Source: Myxocyprinus asiaticus (Eukaryota > Chordata > Actinopteri > Cypriniformes > Catostomidae). From it: a DNA stretch of 64,000 nucleotides. The notes below the pieces were generated by a model that ran no database searches, was not told the origin of the DNA, and was given only the letters and a program-made list of their open reading frames with translations. Below, piece by piece: positions 21,278 to 32,690 of this stretch (positions are counted from its first letter, which is position 1; the number at the start of each line of letters is the position of its first letter). Both the position numbers and the translations under genes were made by a program. The stretch is taken from positions 28,474,326-28,538,325 of the forward strand of contig NC_059362.1 of assembly GCF_019703515.2 (NCBI RefSeq), given 5' to 3'.

Positions 21278-22023
21278 GGGGCCGTATCACAAGCAATATT
21301 CGGAGCAAAATACTAGTTTAAAACTTACAGAATACTGCACAATCCACACTGTATACTGCCTACTATATTTTTTTTTATATTATGGTGGCGCTGATTTATG
21401 AAGCAAATGTTTTCAGGCCATATTTTGTTATTTTATGTAACATAAATATAGAAGTGATTAATCTATGAACATTTCAGATTCTATGCTTTCAAACGATACC
21501 CCATATGCCTGACTTATGCATTCGAGACTTGAACGTTTTAGGCGCAAACTTTATTCGTGACATAGCGCCCCCTTTTGGTTGAAGAGATTAATATAATTTT
21601 GTGTAAAAATGTAACATTTGGCAGTCCAGTCAAATAATGCTTCAAGAGATGTTAAAAATGTAAAGCTGTTTTTACATTCAGTTCATCCATCCCACTGGAA
21701 ATAGCAGGTCCAGTGGGTTATAGTATTCCACACAGTAAGCTCAGTTGTATACTGCACATCTGGACAAATATAGTAGTTCATTTTGGTATTCCTTGCACAC
21801 AGAAAATGTGCATACTTGTGTCCACAGTATACATTATACACTATATACAGCAGAAATAGTAAGAGTATTATGGTAGTATGCTATTTGGAGCATAGACACA
21901 GAAAAATCCTACCTCTAGAATCCAATTTTATCTGTTTAGTAACCATGGCAATTTCAGCTATTCTAACATGAACTTGTCAGATCTAACTGAACAGAAGACA
22001 GGAAGTTTCTGTAATACGGCCCC
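21278..22023. mobile_element. MITE with ggggccgtat ends
   Basis: About 746 bp between ggggccgtatcacaag (21278) and ctgtaatacggcccc (ending 22023), an imperfect terminal inverted repeat of about 14 bp. The interior is AT-rich and non-coding. No clear target duplication. It ends 100 bp from the rgs6 exon at 22124-22230. Confidence 0.6.
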
Positions 22024-22123
22024 AGGAAATTCACAAGTCTGACTCGAACTCGCATCGCTTGCATAAGCACCACAGCAAAAAAAAAAAAAAAGAACATGTC
22101 TTGATGTAGAAAAATCAGCTCAC

Positions 22124-22230
22124 CTGAAAGCGGTAAAACGTGCCATCATCCTTAAGGGTGAGAACATGATCAGAGATTGGGAAGATGTAGCCTTGAGCAG
22201 CGATCAGGCTGCCAATGTGTATGGCCTCCA
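22124..22230 (-). CDS. rgs6: rgs6 exon: DEP domain
   Basis: A 107-bp exon with acceptor ...gttcttccag and donor GTGAGC on the minus strand. Completing a Val codon, it reads [20 protein letters not shown], then [15 protein letters not shown]. This is the centre of the DEP domain, which targets R7 RGS proteins to membrane anchors. [10 protein letters not shown] is RGS6-type (TLMAAHGYFF in RGS7). Confidence 0.98.
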
Positions 22231-22348
22231 CTGGAAGAACAGCCAATAGAAATGTCTTAATTATAATGTATTTTCTTTCATAGTACACTGAAATTTGCAT
22301 ACTCCAGTCATCAATAAAATGTGTATCTCTCTCTAAGTCAGGACCTAC

Positions 22349-22399
22349 CAGGATCATCTATGTTGAGGTTCTTCATCAACCACTGAACAATGTCTGAAC
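22349..22399 (-). CDS. rgs6: rgs6 exon: DEP domain
   Basis: A 51-bp exon with acceptor ...aaacttcag and donor GTAGGT on the minus strand. Completing the Gly codon of the previous exon, it reads [17 protein letters not shown] and ends one base into a Val codon. [10 protein letters not shown] is the DEP helix typical of R7 proteins. The intron to the next exon is only 118 bp. Confidence 0.97.
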
Positions 22400-23307
22400 C
22401 TGAAGTTTAGAAAAGAGAAACATTATCAGCTAATTTCACATGCAAATTTGTGCATAAATTACAGTACATACTCATTTCGAAGCCTTCTTATAAAGAGACC
22501 AAAATCATTATGGTGCGCCAAGTAATGCTATGGTCTAAAATTCAATATGTGTGTCTAATGATTCAAGCTAAATCAGGCCTTCTGTTAGCCAAACACCACT
22601 TCAACCACCTACAACAGCAACGCTTTAGTTCCAAATCAGCTATTAGTTATCCGGATGTGAGCCTGCATACATCCATTTAGAGTCGCTCACTGCAGTAATT
22701 GTCTTTAGCGATATGAGCTGCTCAAGCCACATATTCGGATTCATTTTATATGAGAACTTATAAGAAATAATATCTGCTCTTCCAGCATTTATTCTCACAT
22801 ACTACAGGAAGCTGTGTAATTTAAAATGATTTGTAGAATCTCTCTGAGACCACAGTGTCTGGCTGGAGATGTGTCAGTGTATGTAAAAAATTTTTTTGCA
22901 AGTGTAAATAAGTTAGATGAAAGAAATAAAAAATAAAAAACTGCAAATACTAAGAGTACATTGTGAAAAACACACCATCATTATTAGGAATGTCATAAAA
23001 TATTGATATATCAATTATTGATCGGCACATTATTTTATTGTTAAATTTTTTAAGCAATGATATATTAACATCAGCAGACATTTAAATTTGAAGCCTAATT
23101 TGTGTGCTGTCAATTCACTGCCAGTTGCATTCCATTCAATCTAGTCTGACGTAATAGCTTTGGGAGACCACAAGGGGACGACATTACATTTACTGAAGCT
23201 GGTCGCAGCATGGACAAGGCATCACACACACATTACGAGCCGATGGCAGTCCAAAGTTACGGAGGTTTTTGTTCTTCTTCAAGAATTAACAAAGTGACGT
23301 TGATGAG
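22400..23307. other. rgs6 intron
   Basis: AT-rich intron. A 76-codon open frame at 22450-22680 has no recognisable domain. Nothing else identified. Confidence 0.55.
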
Positions 23308-24112
23308 CATGGTTGGGAGGGTTACTTGTAGTGTATTCCACTACAGATTACAGAATACATGCTGTAAAATGTAATTTGTAACATATTCCATTAGATTACT
23401 CAAGGTCAGTAACGTAATCTAAATACTTTGGATTATTTCTTTAGCACTGGTAGACTTTTTTCACTTGTTTTGACAAAAACAAATCTGCCAGTACAGTAAG
23501 ACAAAATGCACATGTTAAAAATACATTCTCTGAAAAACCTAAATATCTAATTGATCTTGTTTTAAGGATTTTTAGATATTTTTACAGGAAAACAATACAA
23601 AAATTATTATCAAAAATACGATTTTGATATCAAAGGTCTTACTAGAATGAAAGAAATTATGATCTAACGTGAATTTTCTTAATAAAAAAAATATGATCGT
23701 GCCTGGTAACGTGCATGTAAAATGGCTAGAAATAGCATTTTTACTTAGCGTAAAGCTGACAATTTACACAAGGTTTATTTCTATTTCTTCTGCACCAAAC
23801 TTACTTCAAACATACTTCTGTCTGCTCGTATGAATGTAACACATCATAAGAAAGTGTTTCACCGCTGTTCAAAGGCACTTTGGATCACATCATTTATATG
23901 TATAAATGTTTTCCATCTGAAAGGACTAAATATTAAATGAAACAAATGACAATAAAATGCAAAGTAATCTCTTCAGTAATCAAAATACTTTTTGAATGTA
24001 ACTATTCTAATTACCAAAGATTTAAATTGTAACTGTAATGGATTACAGTTACTTATATTTTGTATTTTAAATACGTAATCCCGTTACATGTATTTCGTTA
24101 CTCCCGAACCCT
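23308..24112. mobile_element. hAT-like MITE with 9-bp flanking repeat
   Basis: An 805-bp element flanked by the identical 9-mer GTTGATGAG (23299-23307 and 24113-24121). Ends are imperfect inverted repeats (ggttgggagggttac and the inverse of gttactcccgaaccc). The sub-terminal parts are rich in gtaatc/gattac words on opposite strands. Non-coding. The flanking repeat of 8-9 bp points to hAT-like transposition. Confidence 0.75.
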
Positions 24113-25065
24113 GTTGATGAGTTTGCAGGTTAGTGTATGAAACTGGTAACTGTGCAAACTGAATGATTAGAAAAGATGATGTTTATTATGCAATTTCTCT
24201 GTATGTAGCATTGAATAAGTCTTTCATTCAAGCTGTCAAACCACAAAAAGACGAACTTGTAACAGAAAATACATTGTGTTGGCTCTATGAAAGATACTTA
24301 TCCACAAAATACCATACAGTAATGACTAGAGTAAATAATCTGTCCTTTGATAATTATTTGGGTCGAATTTAATGAGAAACTAAGTTGAGCTCCATGGCAC
24401 TGCAGAATTTTTAACAGCCTCCGGAGACACAGAGCCAGTGTTGTGAGTGTACGTACCTTCATATAAGTAATTGTTTTGAATTTAGAATGCACCATGCCAC
24501 CCGCCAGATGCGATCGGTGCGTGACTCATTTGAATTAACCCTGCAGCTCACACCAAAGTTGTGTAGAGAAATATGTTTAAAAAAACAAAGATTACTGTGC
24601 AATGTGCAGCCCTATTTATGTCTGAAAAAAATCCAGATATAGGCTACAATATCAGTAATCATCAGGAAAATCTTCCGGTTATTAATACGTGAAAATTTCA
24701 CGATCTCAAGCCTAATCCTTTGTGATCAACATATCATCCAGGCCAATAAATAGGCCAATATCTGACCATTTTGAAATGATCACTATCGGCAGATAACTGT
24801 GCTCGCTTGGCCATTTAACAGAAGCGTAAATTTGTCAGTTTACAAATTAACGAACAGCTTTGTCAATGGATACTGCACAATTTCTGTTTTCAGATATAAT
24901 TTCTTTGAGAATTTCTCGTAAATATTGCATGGAAAGAGGTAATTATGTGTACATCTCAATTGCTACTATTAAATTGTATTAAACTGATGTTGATTAACTA
25001 TTTTTCATCATCTTTCCAATCACCTTTATTCACAAACAATGTTACCCATATTTCTTTCAATTTAC
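24113..25065. other. rgs6 intron
   Basis: AT-rich. Contains a possible remnant of a hAT-type repeat near 24720-24810 (ggccaata, tatcggc words). No gene seen. Confidence 0.5.
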
Positions 25066-25162
25066 CTGTAACAACACTGGGAATCTTGGACAGGAAGCTC
25101 TTGACCGTTCTGACAGGCACACCTTCAGTCTCATCTTGGAGGCGTGTGATGATATCCTCAAT
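25066..25162 (-). CDS. rgs6: rgs6 exon: start of DEP domain (first exon in window)
   Basis: A 97-bp exon with acceptor ...ttcctttag and donor GTAAAT on the minus strand. It reads [20 protein letters not shown] then [12 protein letters not shown] and one base of a Gly codon. [13 protein letters not shown] is RGS6-type (PSVFSG in RGS7). Compared with human RGS6 it seems one residue shorter in the QDDKTGG loop. It starts in phase 0, so the preceding exon should end with the ...VYCK codon; that exon was not found in the window. Confidence 0.97.
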
Positions 25163-27329
25163 CTAAAGGAAAAACGAAGAAAAGAGTCTGTCTACTTAGT
25201 TTGGCTGACTCATATTTCATACTGTAGCTGCAGTCTTAGACATAAAGAATGGGAGTGGTAAATGGATGTTTTTCTCCAATATTTTATCTCAGTCCACCAT
25301 TAATGGACTGGAGGAATGGCTTAATCTGCACTCGAGGCTCCAGCCCTGAGTTATTTTACAGTTTACAGAGGATTTTTCCTATGATTTATAGTATCACATT
25401 CTCACCAAACTGGCAACCATAACAGGTGTAAATGCATTCACCTACACTCCACGTGTATAGCTCATGGTGGCAAAATGCATCACAAAGTAACAACTGAGCA
25501 CAGGATCACACAAAGCACGCAGCAAATCTATTTATACCATGTCTATTTATATTCACAGAATCTTGTATAGCCACGGAAATGGTCCATTCACTTCTGCTGG
25601 AACATCTGTTCTCGTCCCTCTTTGGCTACGCAGGCATCTAAGCAATGGAGGAGGCCTTTGATGGAATACACAAGCTCGCACCTACAGTCTATAAATAATC
25701 CCGGCACTGATGAAATCAAATTGTGGTTCACAGGAAGGAGAGAGAGAGAATGTAATGAGATTAGGTAGCGTTTTCTGCTTTGGAGATTGCATGTTGTCAT
25801 CACTGCTCTGTGGCGCTTGACGCTCTTTTTTGCATGTGTCGTGTAGGAGACTTTTAATGCATTGTTATATATAAACAATCAAAGCCAGCTCCTGACCCCT
25901 GTGAGCCCACGAGAAGTGCAATGAAACACAACAATGCTAAAATAAAACATGGCCACTTCACTTCAAGTATAGAGAGGGGGCACATACATCATTAGTTATG
26001 TTAAACAAAACATAAAAGCTGCATCCTAATTAACATACAGTACCTTCAGAGTATGTACGAAATTTGGTGAAGAACTTTCTTGACCATTGTTCATGAAGTA
26101 TGCAGGTGTGTAGTATAAATACATGGGCATTGACTCTTATGTTCTTGGACCTATATGGAATACTAACAGCAACTGCAAAAATAATTTACTCGAGTGTTGG
26201 TAAACAAGTCCAATTTAACCATGAGGAACAACTTTCTTGGTCCCTATAGCACTTACTGATTCACTATGTAGTATGGAAGTATGCATATTTGGACATGAGG
26301 AAAGTTATGTTAAACAGGCTCTGACATTAGGACCCACCTTTATCACCCAAATAAGAAAAAAAATACACTCTAATCATACCATCCATTACCATGTGAGACT
26401 GTCTAATTTTCCCTCTCTACTAATGAAAGCACTTCAGTTCTGTTAATGTTCTCTAAACAGTGGCTAAAACACGAGTCCATGATGCAAACTACTCTAAATG
26501 TGTAGATGAGTGTTGGCCTGACACCCAGGAGAGTTCCTGGCTGTAGACAGACAACATTGCCAGCCAGGAAGTCCACCTCCATACCCAACGGCGACTAAGG
26601 AAGCCTAAACAGAGCAGTCTGCTGACAGCTTAACACTCAAATCAGTACAGATAAAATGCTAGATGGGGTTTGCAGGAAAAAATGACACCAATCCAAGAGC
26701 CTTATTCATGATTAATATAGTCCACCTCAAGTCCAAACTTGGTTTATACAAAATATTTAAAATGTAAAGTCTGAATAAAAGGAATCATGGGAAAAGGCCA
26801 TGATTTAGATAAAATTTTGCTAGGGTATTGCCAGGTGGTTGCTAAGGAATTACTAAATGGTTACTGGCCCAAGTCACAAGAGACCATTCCAAACCTCTAC
26901 AATATATTGATCCTTACATTTGTGTGGGTACCTTTTCTATAGAAGTCTATGGGATTTGGGAAGTCAATGGAAGTCTATGAGACATTTATATTCTTATATA
27001 AAGATCTTTAGAATATAAACCATGACTCTGTATTTATTTCATACAGATACAATGTGTAAGTATCCTATCAGCTTTCTTTCGCTAAAAATGAAGGGTTTAC
27101 TGTATATCTACTGTAAAATAATAGTACCACCACTAACATATAGGTGCCTCTCTTTCCAGATTAAATGCTCCTACAAAAGCTTGTGTTCAGTGTGAAAAAA
27201 AAGTCTATGCCAATCTTAATATTTATAATTAAATAGAAGGTGTGCTGCATCTCCACTGTACTCTACCGGGTCTTTTTTAAGGCGAACACAACAGTTGTTA
27301 GGAATTTTATTTTAATCTTATAATTTTAT
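25163..27329. other. Intron or upstream sequence of rgs6
   Basis: Intron sequence with no recognised gene. Short open frames (25588-25878, 26237-26446, 26403-26588) have no known domain and no splice context I could support. Confidence 0.5.
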
Positions 27330-27733
27330 AAAAGCACTTACATTAATTCTTATGTTAAAACTCTTGTATTACTTGTGCTGTAAACCTGTTTAAATCATAA
27401 TTTATAAAGTCATTTTAGGGTTTGTTAAAATTACATCAACATCACAATGACATTGTAAAATTGGTTATAACTTTACACAGAAAAGGTTAGCAAGCGATTT
27501 TATCACACTAAAATCATGTTAACACGCATATTGTTTACGTCTTATGGCTATACTTTTGAAATAGTGAGTATTTGAACCTTAACGGACTGGCCCCATTTAC
27601 TTCAAGTTTCACTGGAACCCAGAATTTTGCTTTTTTTTTTATAAAGAAAAAGAGGAGCGAGTCGAAATTATTTTTTGAGGTAATCAACATTATGCCACAA
27701 ATGCTGTAAATTGAGCTTAACTTGTGTTGAATT
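27330..27733. repeat. MITE-2 copy, left part missing
   Basis: Shares tataactttacacagaaaaggtta, gattttatcacactaaaatcatgttaac and gccacaaatgctgt...gagcttaacttgt with the complete copy at 41762-42387, in the same orientation. The left terminus is absent or degraded. Confidence 0.8.
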
Positions 27734-28437
27734 CATTCACAGCATTAAACTTGAACAGATAAATTTACACTAAATACTACTACATACTGTAAAACTATAA
27801 TTCACCCCAATTTCAATAACAAAATTGAAAACACAGGCAGCATTAACTAAACATTTCACTATAAATGCATAAAGCTACTTTTTTTTTTTTTTTCAGTTTA
27901 TTGTAATTAATTGGCCAAACGAACCAATTCACTTTCAAGCACATATAAAATAAAGAGGAGTGCATTTGAATATTGCTTTGGCTTGCTTGGCTGTAAAGTA
28001 TAAAACACAATGTGTATGGGAAAAGTTTGTACTTGATTTATCATTTGAGCTACTGTTACACTTAGTTTCTCTACTTTCAGAATCTATAACTCGTGTAAAG
28101 GCCATTAAATGAACTTCACCGGTCTCATTTCTTATCTCTCTAAGAGACACTCTTTATCCGGTCTCATGCCGGGATGTCACTCTATTTCAGTACAATCAGC
28201 GGCACTTACTACAAAGCTCTTTTTAGGAAGGCCTCTTGTGTTGGCACCATCCCAAAGAGCATATAAATATGTCATAATCTGACAAAACACTGCAGAGTTC
28301 TTATCTCTACAGCACGTGCTAAATGCAGCAATTAGCTCTCATTCGAGGTAAGCTGGTGAAGGCTGGTAAGCCTCCAGTTTGTGAAGTCTGTCAACATTTT
28401 CCAAAGAAAAATGATAAGCACTTGTACATGGGAAAAC
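27734..28437. other. Intron sequence next to DIRS C
   Basis: AT-rich sequence with a T run near 27880. No gene recognised; the 71- and 79-codon frames here have no domain. Confidence 0.5.
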
Positions 28438-28719
28438 GTCCTGGTTACTTGCGTAACCACCGTTCCCTGATGGAGGGAACGAGAAGTTGTGTCGATGTAG
28501 TGACACTAGGGGTCATTCTTGGGAGCCCCAAACACCTCTGGTCTTTGATAAAAGGCCAATGAAAATTGGCGAGTGGTATTTGCATACCACTCCCCCAGAC
28601 ATACGGGTATAGAAGGAGCTGGTATGCAACCACTCATGCAGGTTTTGTGCTGAGGAGCCGAGACAAGTTCCCGGCCATTTCAGCGGGTAGTTCAGCGTTG
28701 TGGCAGGAGGGACACAATG
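28438..28719 (+). repeat. Right terminal inverted repeat of DIRS C
   Basis: Shares gttgtgtcgatgtagtgacac, gggagcccc, ggccaatg, ggcgagtggtatttgcatacc and ggagctggtatgcaacc with the left terminal repeat at 34270-34613, in inverse orientation. It has its own outer extension cgtcctggttacttgcgtaacc, which the left repeat lacks. Its TATA box is mutated to TATAGAAG. Confidence 0.88.
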
Positions 28720-28822
28720 TCTCGTTCCCTCCATCAGGGAATGGAGGTTACGCAAGTAACCAGGACGTTCCCTATCTGTCACTTACTCGACGTTGTGTCG
28801 ATGTAGTGACACTAGGGGTCCC
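28720..28822 (+). repeat. Internal complementary region of DIRS C
   Basis: 28720-28767 is the inverse of the outer 48 bases at the low-coordinate end (28438-28485 region) with about two mismatches. From 28768 on it is the inverse of the other outer end (ttccctatctgtcac...cgatgtagtgacac). The two meet at GTT, the inverse of the AAC beside both ends. This is the classic DIRS layout for closing a circle. Confidence 0.88.
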
Positions 28823-29464
28823 TATATGAAACGCCGCAACTGGCTGAACTGTGTTACGTGAACTGGCGGTGTGTGACGGGCAGACCACTGTGTGCCTCAT
28901 AGCCAGTGCACCAGGCCGACACGTAACCTCCCCCAACGCTGTTATGAGTGTCGAATGGCCCTTCAGGGACAAGGCGACTGCCCAAGTTTAGCCCAGTCGT
29001 GGCCTCTTATCCTTTTTAAAAAAAAAACGTATTTTGAGTGGAAATACGTCACATGGTCTTGCTGAGCTTTGTCGGAAGTATATCATGTGGAGAAGTCCCA
29101 TGGTAGGTCCTACCCTACGGGGGAGGGGTTTCTACAAACATGGTGACTGGGGAAGAGGGGCCTCTGCCCAAGGAAGACACAGTTTACCAACAGGGAAACA
29201 AATTAGCAGAAGATATACGTCAGATGGGGTTACCTATGTGGAACCACCACATGCGGAGCACCTACCCCAGTACAGGGCTTAGTTAGCACATGTACTGAGC
29301 TGGCAGCGAGTTTCTCCACAGACTCGTCTGCCACAGGGCTCGGAGGAAATCATACAGTGAACACAGTTTGTGAACACTACTGGTAGTCAACAGCGCACAT
29401 CTTCAGCTCAGGGGATGTGAAAGGTGCTATGCGCAAGCGATACACCCGGCCAGCTGTCCCGGAC

Positions 29465-30428
29465 TTACCTGCTAGTGTGTGCCACTACACGGGATGAAAC
29501 CGGTTTCACCCGGAGATTGTAAAACCTCACAAAGGTGTTGGATGTTGCCCAGCCCGCTGCTCTGCAAATGTGTGTTAGAGAGGCACCACTGGTCAAGGCC
29601 CAGGAGGCCGCTACACCACTGGTAGAATGGGCTCGTAGCCCTGCCGGGAGCGGCACGTCCTGGGCGTGATATGCCATTGTTATAGCGTCAATGAGCCAGT
29701 GGGCGATCCTCTGCTTGGAGACAGTGATTCCTTTCCGCTGTCCACCAAAGCAGACAAAGAGCTGCTCTAAAGCTCTGCGCGCAATCCAAATAGATGCGTA
29801 AAGCACGCACCGGACACAGCAATGTCAGGGCTGTGTCTGCCTCCTCCTGGGGCAGCGCTTGCAGGTTCACCACCTGGTCTCTAAAAGGGGTCGTGCGAAC
29901 CTTGGGCACATAGCCTGGTCGGGGTCTCAGGATCACGTGAGAGTAGCCCGGACCGAACTCCAGGCACGTTTCGCTGTCAGAGAACGCTTGCAGGTCTCAT
30001 ACCCTCTTGATGGAAGTGAGCACAGTCAGGAGGGCAGTCTTCAAAGAGAGTGCCTTAAGCTCAGCTGACTGCAAGGGCTCAAAGGGGGCTCTCTGTAGAC
30101 CCTGAAGAACTACAGGGAGGTCCCATGAGGGAACGAGGTGTGGTCTGAAGGGATTCAACCTCCTGGCACCTCTCAGGAACCTGATGATCAGATCATGCTT
30201 CCCTAAGGACTTACCATCCACTGTGTCGTGGTGTGCCGCTATAGCGGCTACATACACCTTCAAGGTGGAGGGGGACAGCCGCCCTTCCAACCTCTCCTGC
30301 AGGAAGGAAAACACTGATCCGACTGTGCATCTCTGGGGGTCTTCGCATCGGGAAGAACACCACTTAGTGAACAGACGCCACTTAAAGCATACAGGCGCCT
30401 CGTAGAGGGGAGTGATCATGTCTACCAC
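29465..30428 (-). pseudogene. DIRS C tyrosine recombinase pseudogene
   Basis: Reads on the minus strand FKWRLFTKWCSSRCEDP, SPSTLKVYVAAIAAHH, then TSIKRV with the first catalytic Arg. There a stop follows where copy D has VGEL. It continues PGYVPKVRTTPFRDQVVNLQ, a frameshift near 29800, then LEQLFVCFGGQRKG, LRAHSTSGVAASWA and ATSNTFVRFYNL. The nucleophile Tyr (FYNL) and the His of the HxxR box are present, but the second catalytic Arg is Ser (HSTS). The stop, frameshift and missing Arg each rule out activity. Confidence 0.88.
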
Positions 30429-30469
30429 CGCGGGTCCAGTCCCAATCCCGTCCAGGGGCCAGACATGGA

Positions 30470-31391
30470 GATTCCAGAGGTCTGGTCATGGGTACCAGAT
30501 GGTGCCCCATCCCTGAGAAAGAAGGTCCTTCCTCAGGGGAATTCGCCCATGGGGGCTGTCGCGAGGAGCGTGAGGTCCTAGAACCATGTCTGGGTGGGCC
30601 AGTAGCTACCAGGACGACCTGCTCCTCATCCTCCCTGACCTTGCACAGGGTCTGTGCAAGTAGTCTCACTGGGGGAAACGCATATTTGCGAAGTCCAGGG
30701 GGCCAGCTGTGTGCCAGCGCGTCTATACCGAGAGGTGCCTCGGTCAGGGCGTACCAGAGCGGGCAGTGGGAGGATTCTTGGGAGGCGAACAGGTCTACCT
30801 GTGCCTACCCGAATCAACTCCAAATCAGTTGGACCACCTGAGGGTGGAGTCTCCACTCTCCCCTGAGGGTAACCTGCCATGACAGCACATCCGCTGCAGT
30901 GTTGAGGTCGCCCGGAATGTGAGTGGCTCGCAGCGACTTGAGGTGCTGCTGACTCCAGAGGAGGGCGAGTTGTGACATACAATGGGAGCGCAGACCACCT
31001 TGACGGTTGACATATGCTACCATTGCCATGTTGTCTGTCCGAACTAACAAATGCTTGCCCTGGATCAACGGCCGAAACCTCCGCAGGGTGAGCAGAATTG
31101 CCAGCAACTCAAGGCAGTTGATATGCCAACGTAGCCGCGGACCCTTCTATGAGCTGGTGGCTGCGTGCCTGTTGCATACAGCGCCCCAGCACGTTTTGGA
31201 GGTGACTGTCATAACCACAGTGCGCCTGGAGACCTGCTCTAGGGGAACGCCTGCCCATAGAAATGTGAGGTCGGTCCAAGGGCTGAAGAGGCGGTGACAG
31301 ATTGGCGTCATGGCCACGCGATGTGTCCCGCGGTGCCATGCCCATCTCAGGACTCGAGTCTGAAGCCAGTGCTGAAGCGGTCTCATATGCG
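30470..31391 (-). pseudogene. DIRS C RNase H and C-terminal region pseudogene
   Basis: On the minus strand 31107-30814 reads LLVRTDNMAMVAYVNRQGG (an RNase H Asp in TDN) and LRATHIPGDLNTAADVLS (second Asp-containing motif). The region 30990-30470 matches DIRS D 47100-47580 and carries the rest of the polyprotein (in D: AKAPLSTDALAHSWP-like order). Several frames and stops. RNase H removes the RNA template during reverse transcription; it follows RT in the same polyprotein. Confidence 0.75.
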
Positions 31392-32690
31392 TCAACCTGA
31401 GCGGAGTGGCCACCGCTGAGGATGCCATGTGCCCCAAAACCACTGAAACAGTTTCAGTGGAACCGCTGTCTTCTGTCTGAACACCTTCAAATAGGTCAGC
31501 ACTGACTGTGCGCGCTCATTCGTGAGGCGTGCTGTCATCGAGACTGAGTCCAACTCCAAGCCGAGAAAAGAGATGCTCTGAACCGGGAAGAGCTTGCTCT
31601 TTTCCCAGTTGACCCAAAGCCCTAGTCGGCTGAGGTGTGAGAGCACCAGGTCCCTGTGTGCACACAACACATCCCAAGAGTGAGCTAGGATTAGCCAATC
31701 ATCGAGATAGTTGAGGATGTGAATGCCCACTTCCCTTAGCGGGGCAAGGGCTGCCTCTGCAACCTTCGTGAAGATGCGAGGGGACAAGGACAGGCCGAAA
31801 GGGAGGACCTTGTACTGATATGCCTGACCCTCGAATGCAAACCGCAGGAAGGGTCTGTGTTGAGGTAGAATCGAGACGTGGAAGTGCGTGTCCTACAGGT
31901 CTACCGCCGCGAACCAATCTTGATGCCGAAAGCGCGCTAGAATGTGCTTTTGCGTCAGCATCTTGAACGGGAGTCTGTGTAAAGCCCGGTTCAGTACTTG
32001 CAGGTTCAAGATTGGCCGCAACCCAACGCCTTTCTTCGGTACAATGAAGTAGGGGCTGTAAAACCCCCTCTTCATCTCGGCCGGAGGGACAGGCTCTATC
32101 GCATCCTTCTGTAGGAGGGTAGTGATCTCCGCATGCAAGGTAGCGGCATTTTCGCCCTTCACCGAGGTGAAGTGGACGCCGCTGAACCTGGGCGGATGCC
32201 TGGCAAACTGAATCGCGTAGCCGAGTCGAACGGTCCGGACCAGCCATCGCGATGGGTTGTAAAGCGCAAGCCACGCGTCCAAGCTCTGGGCGAGGGGGAC
32301 CAAGGGGACAATCTTGTCGGACGTACTGGCGGGTGGGGCCTTGTGGAGGGGCGGAGCCTGAGGTGCCACACTGTGTCGTGGCCGTGCTGAGTTCAGGGAC
32401 ATCGAAGCACTTACCTGGCTCCTTGTGACCACCCCCGGAACAGCCTGGGACAGGGGAGGAAGAGGCCTGTCCTCATGACCCGTGGAGACTGTCACATCGG
32501 GGGCAGATTTGTGCCACAGCTGGGCGCGCAGGGGCGGGGAGACCGCCACTGGAGCGCCGAACCTGCAAAAATGGAATGGTGGACTGTGGTCGTGATGACA
32601 GCTGTGCACACCGGGTATGTGACCCAGGGAACAAGGAAACCACTCTTGCTGAACTCTTGGGTACCGCAGCCACTTGGGCATGTGGCACAA
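31392..32690 (-). pseudogene. DIRS C reverse transcriptase pseudogene
   Basis: RT of DIRS type in two blocks. 32690-31893 has LLQKDAIEPVPPAEMKRGFY, SPYFIVPKKGVGLRPILNLQ and the first half of motif A, WFAAVDL, followed by a stop. 31787-31392 follows in the same frame with LSPRIFTKVAEAAL, the catalytic LNYLDDWLILA (YLDD at 31698-31709) and FPVQSISFLGLELDS. The VLPFGLS box lies just upstream of 31787. All RT core motifs are visible, so only the stop after AVDL and a frameshift near 31400 clearly break it. The C-terminal part continues as RNase H. Confidence 0.9.

Larger units (their letters stand above)
878..25162 (-). other. rgs6: rgs6 gene body (partial, 11 internal coding exons)
   Basis: Regulator of G-protein signalling 6, an R7-family RGS protein. 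Known family role: it pairs with Gbeta5 through its GGL domain, is anchored through its DEP domain, and speeds GTP hydrolysis on Galpha-i/o in neurons and heart. Eleven exons on the minus strand join in phase, reading from DEP through the linker to GGL. The match is to RGS6 rather than RGS7: [28 protein letters not shown] and [15 protein letters not shown] are RGS6-type, where RGS7 has TEVDIKK and RMRNPHKT. The RGS domain lies left of the window. The N-terminal exon(s) were not found and should lie right of 25162. Intron sizes from 5' to 3' on the gene are about 2666, 118, 2898, 1953, 862, 630, 10205, 93, 100 and 3882 bp. Family assignment comes from memory of the vertebrate proteins, not a search. 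Confidence 0.95.
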
